Shown here in pieces: positions 61,855-64,000 of a DNA stretch of 64,000 bases. Every line of letters begins with the position of its first letter. The stretch's first letter is position 1. Made by a program: the position numbers and the translations under genes. The DNA lies in contig FMEL01000007.1 of the NCBI GenBank assembly GCA_900066355.1, forward strand, positions 98,268 to 162,267, read 5' to 3'. The DNA is from an uncultured Ruminococcus sp. (GTDB taxonomy: Bacteria > Bacillota > Clostridia > Lachnospirales > Lachnospiraceae). Under the pieces are notes generated by a model. The model was not told where the DNA came from and ran no database searches. It saw only the letters and a program-made list of their open reading frames with translations.

Positions 61855-62727
61855 ATGGTTATAAATGAAGAATGTAAAAAATGTCAGATAAAACGAAATG
61901 TTGATAAATACCCTGATAATGTAACTAAAGAAGAAATAGAAAAATATCAATATGAAGTTAACGAAATCATAAGGAATAGTGATGGATTAACTACACCACA
62001 GATAGCAGAGAAAATGGACAACCTTCGTCGGGATATGTTTGGGAATTTAATGGACTATACGGAAATTAAAAAACATTATAATCAATTAATGTTGGATTGT
62101 TTTCCATATATGAAAAACAGAGTTAATATAGCTGAAGATCATTTGAAAATGGCAATACAGTATGCGATGGTTGGAAATTATATTGATTTTGGTGCATTAG
62201 AAAATGTGAATGAAATTAAGTTAAAAACTCAGCTGGATGAAGCAGTAAATATACATATAGATCCTAATCTGCTGGCTGTTTTTCAGAAAGATATAGTCAA
62301 TGCAAACAGGTTAGTTTATTTTACAGATAACTGCGGAGAAATTGTAACAGATAAGTTATTCATTTCAACTCTTCGAGATATTAATCCTGATTTGTATATA
62401 TCTGTAATTGTAAGAGGAAAGCCGGTTCTAAATGATGCGACATTAGAGGATGCAAAATATATTCATATGGAAAATGTTGCGCAAAAGGTAATTGGAAACG
62501 GTACAGGAATGCCAGGTAACGTTCTAGGAGCAATATCCCAGGAAGCAATGGAGGAGATCAAGAACGCTGATTTGCTGATTTCTAAAGGTCAGGGGAATTA
62601 TGAAGGATTAAGTGGTTGCGGATTAAATATTTATTATTTTTTCCTATGCAAATGTGAAATGTTTATGAGACGTTTTGGCGTTGAACAATTTACGGGGATT
62701 ATGACAAGAGAAGAAGTTATTAAATGA
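61855..62727 (+). CDS. DUF89 / ARMT1-like damage-control phosphatase
   Basis: The 290-residue protein opens with ECKKCQIKRN (a Cys pair typical of this subfamily) and has the metal/phosphate site NRLVYFTDNCGEIVTDKL, then VIVRGKPVLNDATLEDA and LISKGQGNYEGL, the DUF89 core motifs. Such phosphatases remove damaged sugar phosphates and related metabolites. In the key motif the usual DNAGE is DNCGE. RBS GCAGGGAG. It stands isolated among remnants. Confidence 0.85.
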   Translation: MVINEECKKCQIKRNVDKYPDNVTKEEIEKYQYEVNEIIRNSDGLTTPQIAEKMDNLRRDMFGNLMDYTEIKKHYNQLMLDCFPYMKNRVNIAEDHLKMAIQYAMVGNYIDFGALENVNEIKLKTQLDEAVNIHIDPNLLAVFQKDIVNANRLVYFTDNCGEIVTDKLFISTLRDINPDLYISVIVRGKPVLNDATLEDAKYIHMENVAQKVIGNGTGMPGNVLGAISQEAMEEIKNADLLISKGQGNYEGLSGCGLNIYYFFLCKCEMFMRRFGVEQFTGIMTREEVIK

Positions 62728-62755
62728 TACAGGGTGATCAAGGTATGGTAAAAAT

Positions 62756-62893
62756 TCACTCAAGAAAATAATATATCATAAGTGCATTGTATAGCTCCTG
62801 ACTCTGATATCTGTTTGAAAAACTATTTCCTGTAAGCTGTTCTACTCTCTGCAAGCTGTACGTTACAGTGTTTTTATGTGCAAATACCACCTT
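62756..62893 (-). pseudogene. PucR family regulator C-terminal remnant
   Basis: On the minus strand a 45-codon stretch reads AHKNTVTYSLQRVEQLTG and YQSQELYNALMIYYFLE then TGA. HKNTVTY-LQR-EQLTG is the helix-turn-helix signature of PucR-type regulators. The rest of the gene is absent; a stop lies upstream. It fills most of the 199-base gap between the DUF89 gene and LysR. Confidence 0.65.
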
Positions 62894-62926
62894 TTATTTT
62901 AGAAAAATTTGTAGGAATATAAAGAT

Positions 62927-63805
62927 ATGGAATTAAGATTATTACGCTATTTTTTAACAGTAGCAAAAGAACAGAGCTTTACAAAAGCAGCAGAACAATT
63001 GCATATTACCCAGCCAACGCTTTCCAGACAAATGGCAGCATTTGAAGAGGACCTGGGAATCACATTATTTATTCGAAACGGAAAGAAAATATCGCTTACT
63101 GATGAAGGAATTTTATTAAAAAGGCGTGCCCTGGAGATTCTTAATCTTGAGGAAAGAACGCTTGAGGAACTGAAAGGAAAAGAAGCGGTTGTAGAGGGCA
63201 CGATAACCATTGGATGCGGTGAATTTGCAGCGGTGGAGACATTGGCGGAGATATGTAAAACATATAAAGAAAAATACCCGCTGGTTCAGATTGTATTGCA
63301 TACTGCAACAGCAGATGCAGTGTATGAGATGATGAACAAAGGACTTGTAGATATTGCATTATTCATGGAACCGGTGGACACCGAAGGGCTGGATTATATC
63401 CGGATCACAGATTGCGATCACTGGTGTGTTGGAATGCGGCCGGATGATCCGCTGGCAGAAAAAGAGTTTATAAGAAAAGAAGATCTTATTGGAAAACCAT
63501 TGATCCTGCCGGAAAGAGTAAATGTTCAAAGTGAACTTGCCAATTGGTTTGGAAAAGACTTTTCGAAACTGCAGATTGCTTTTACAAGTAATCTTGGAAC
63601 GAATGCCGGAGTTATGGCAGCAAATGGACTGGGCTATCCGGTATCCATCGAAGGTGCTGCAAAGTATTGGCGGGAGGATATTCTTGTACAGCGAAGAATT
63701 TCTCCTGAAATCACAACAAGTACTGTGATTGCCTGGAGACGAAACATTCCATATTCTTTGGCAGTCCGTAAAATGATTGAGGAGATTAATGCTTTTCAGG
63801 CATAA
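62927..63805 (+). CDS. LysR family transcriptional regulator
   Basis: The 292-residue protein begins MELRLLRYFLTVAKEQSFTK, with the winged helix AAEQLHITQPTLSRQMAAFE, and has a periplasmic-binding-like effector domain from about residue 90 (GTITIGCGEFAAVETLAEI). Length is normal. A truncated copy lies 2.4 kb upstream at 60544. Its target is unknown: no intact divergent gene adjoins, only a PucR remnant. Confidence 0.92.
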   Translation: MELRLLRYFLTVAKEQSFTKAAEQLHITQPTLSRQMAAFEEDLGITLFIRNGKKISLTDEGILLKRRALEILNLEERTLEELKGKEAVVEGTITIGCGEFAAVETLAEICKTYKEKYPLVQIVLHTATADAVYEMMNKGLVDIALFMEPVDTEGLDYIRITDCDHWCVGMRPDDPLAEKEFIRKEDLIGKPLILPERVNVQSELANWFGKDFSKLQIAFTSNLGTNAGVMAANGLGYPVSIEGAAKYWREDILVQRRISPEITTSTVIAWRRNIPYSLAVRKMIEEINAFQA

Positions 63806-63852
63806 AACAAAATTCAATATAAGCATTAGACATAATGAAGCGATAGAGCTTA

Positions 63853-63898
63853 AAATAGATGTGTAAGATGAATGTAAATCTTATACATCTATTTTTTT
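63853..63898 (+). terminator. Terminator of the LysR gene
   Basis: AAATAGATGTGTAAGAT and ATCTTATACATCTATTT make a 17-base stem (one G-U pair) followed by seven T. Confidence 0.85.
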
Positions 63899-63917
63899 GT
63901 GAAAAATACGTATAGAA

Positions 63918-64000
63918 TGAGGTGACCCCAAAAAGTTAGACTTTTATTGCGTAACAGATTTTGTCTGTTACGCATTTTTTATGCAGCCAAGAGGCTAAGC
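63918..64000 (+). mobile_element. Possible left end of an IS3/IS150-type element (cut by window end)
   Basis: TGAGGTGACCCCAAAAAGTT then AGAC resembles the terminal inverted repeat of IS150-group elements as I remember them. Inside it TGCGTAACAGA/TCTGTTACGCA (63948-63974) followed by TTTTTT is a terminator-like hairpin of the kind that shields an IS from outside transcription. The transposase would lie beyond the window. Confidence 0.4.

Overview
The window looks like a chromosomal segment from a gut-type anaerobic Firmicute, most likely family Lachnospiraceae. The grounds are moderate GC, AGGAGG-type ribosome binding sites, a clostridial set of genes (ATP-dependent PEP carboxykinase, hybrid cluster protein, GPH sugar symporters, family 3 and 78 glycosidases, a preQ1-I riboswitch driving a nucleoside hydrolase and an ECF S component) and no respiratory chain. 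The species cannot be named from sequence alone. No rRNA, tRNA or CRISPR array was seen.

Layout. 1-9 kb: glycolysis (end of pgk, tpiA, gpmI) with homoserine dehydrogenase and an Mbeg1-like hydrolase between, then an L,D-transpeptidase and a HAD phosphatase. 9-18 kb: mutY, a GT2 glycosyltransferase, a diacylglycerol-kinase-like lipid kinase, topB, adenine deaminase and a Lon/MoxR-like AAA+ ATPase. 18-20 kb: a promoter and preQ1-I riboswitch in front of a nucleoside hydrolase and an ECF substrate-binding membrane protein, read as queuosine/queuine salvage. 20-25.8 kb (minus strand): GH13 amylase, pckA, MATE exporter, AraC regulator. 26-31.7 kb: a plant-glycoside operon (GPH symporter, compact GH78-like enzyme, HPr-like protein without the catalytic histidine, circularly permuted GH3). 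32-34 kb: dinB and a short-chain dehydrogenase. 34-39.4 kb: a compact TetR-HypB-large Fe-S flavoprotein-HypA-membrane protein cluster with no hydrogenase. This is the best candidate for an undescribed system.

39.5-64 kb is accessory and decaying. An IS3-type element sits exactly at the P-loop of a GIY-YIG/DUF2075 gene. Next come a MazG-like pyrophosphohydrolase, frameshifted methyltransferase, HNH and HIRAN genes, an Rpn-type nuclease, paired Cys-rich small proteins and an ArsC-like protein. 48-52.8 kb holds a TetR/GPH transporter/hydrolase operon, a methyltransferase and a SprT-like protease. From 53 kb on, the hcp / Crp-Fnr locus occurs twice with complementary damage: hcp is intact and crp deleted at 53-55 kb, hcp is deleted and crp intact at 58.8-59.9 kb. 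Between the copies lie an HD protein, a YfcC transporter and isoaspartyl dipeptidase. 60-64 kb is a mosaic of gene fragments (LysR, cupin, SDR, flavodoxin, PucR) around intact flavodoxin, DUF89 and LysR genes, ending in what may be the edge of another insertion sequence.

Start codons were moved from the longest reading frame wherever a ribosome binding site or family comparison supported it. Family assignments are from recognised motifs, not from a search.
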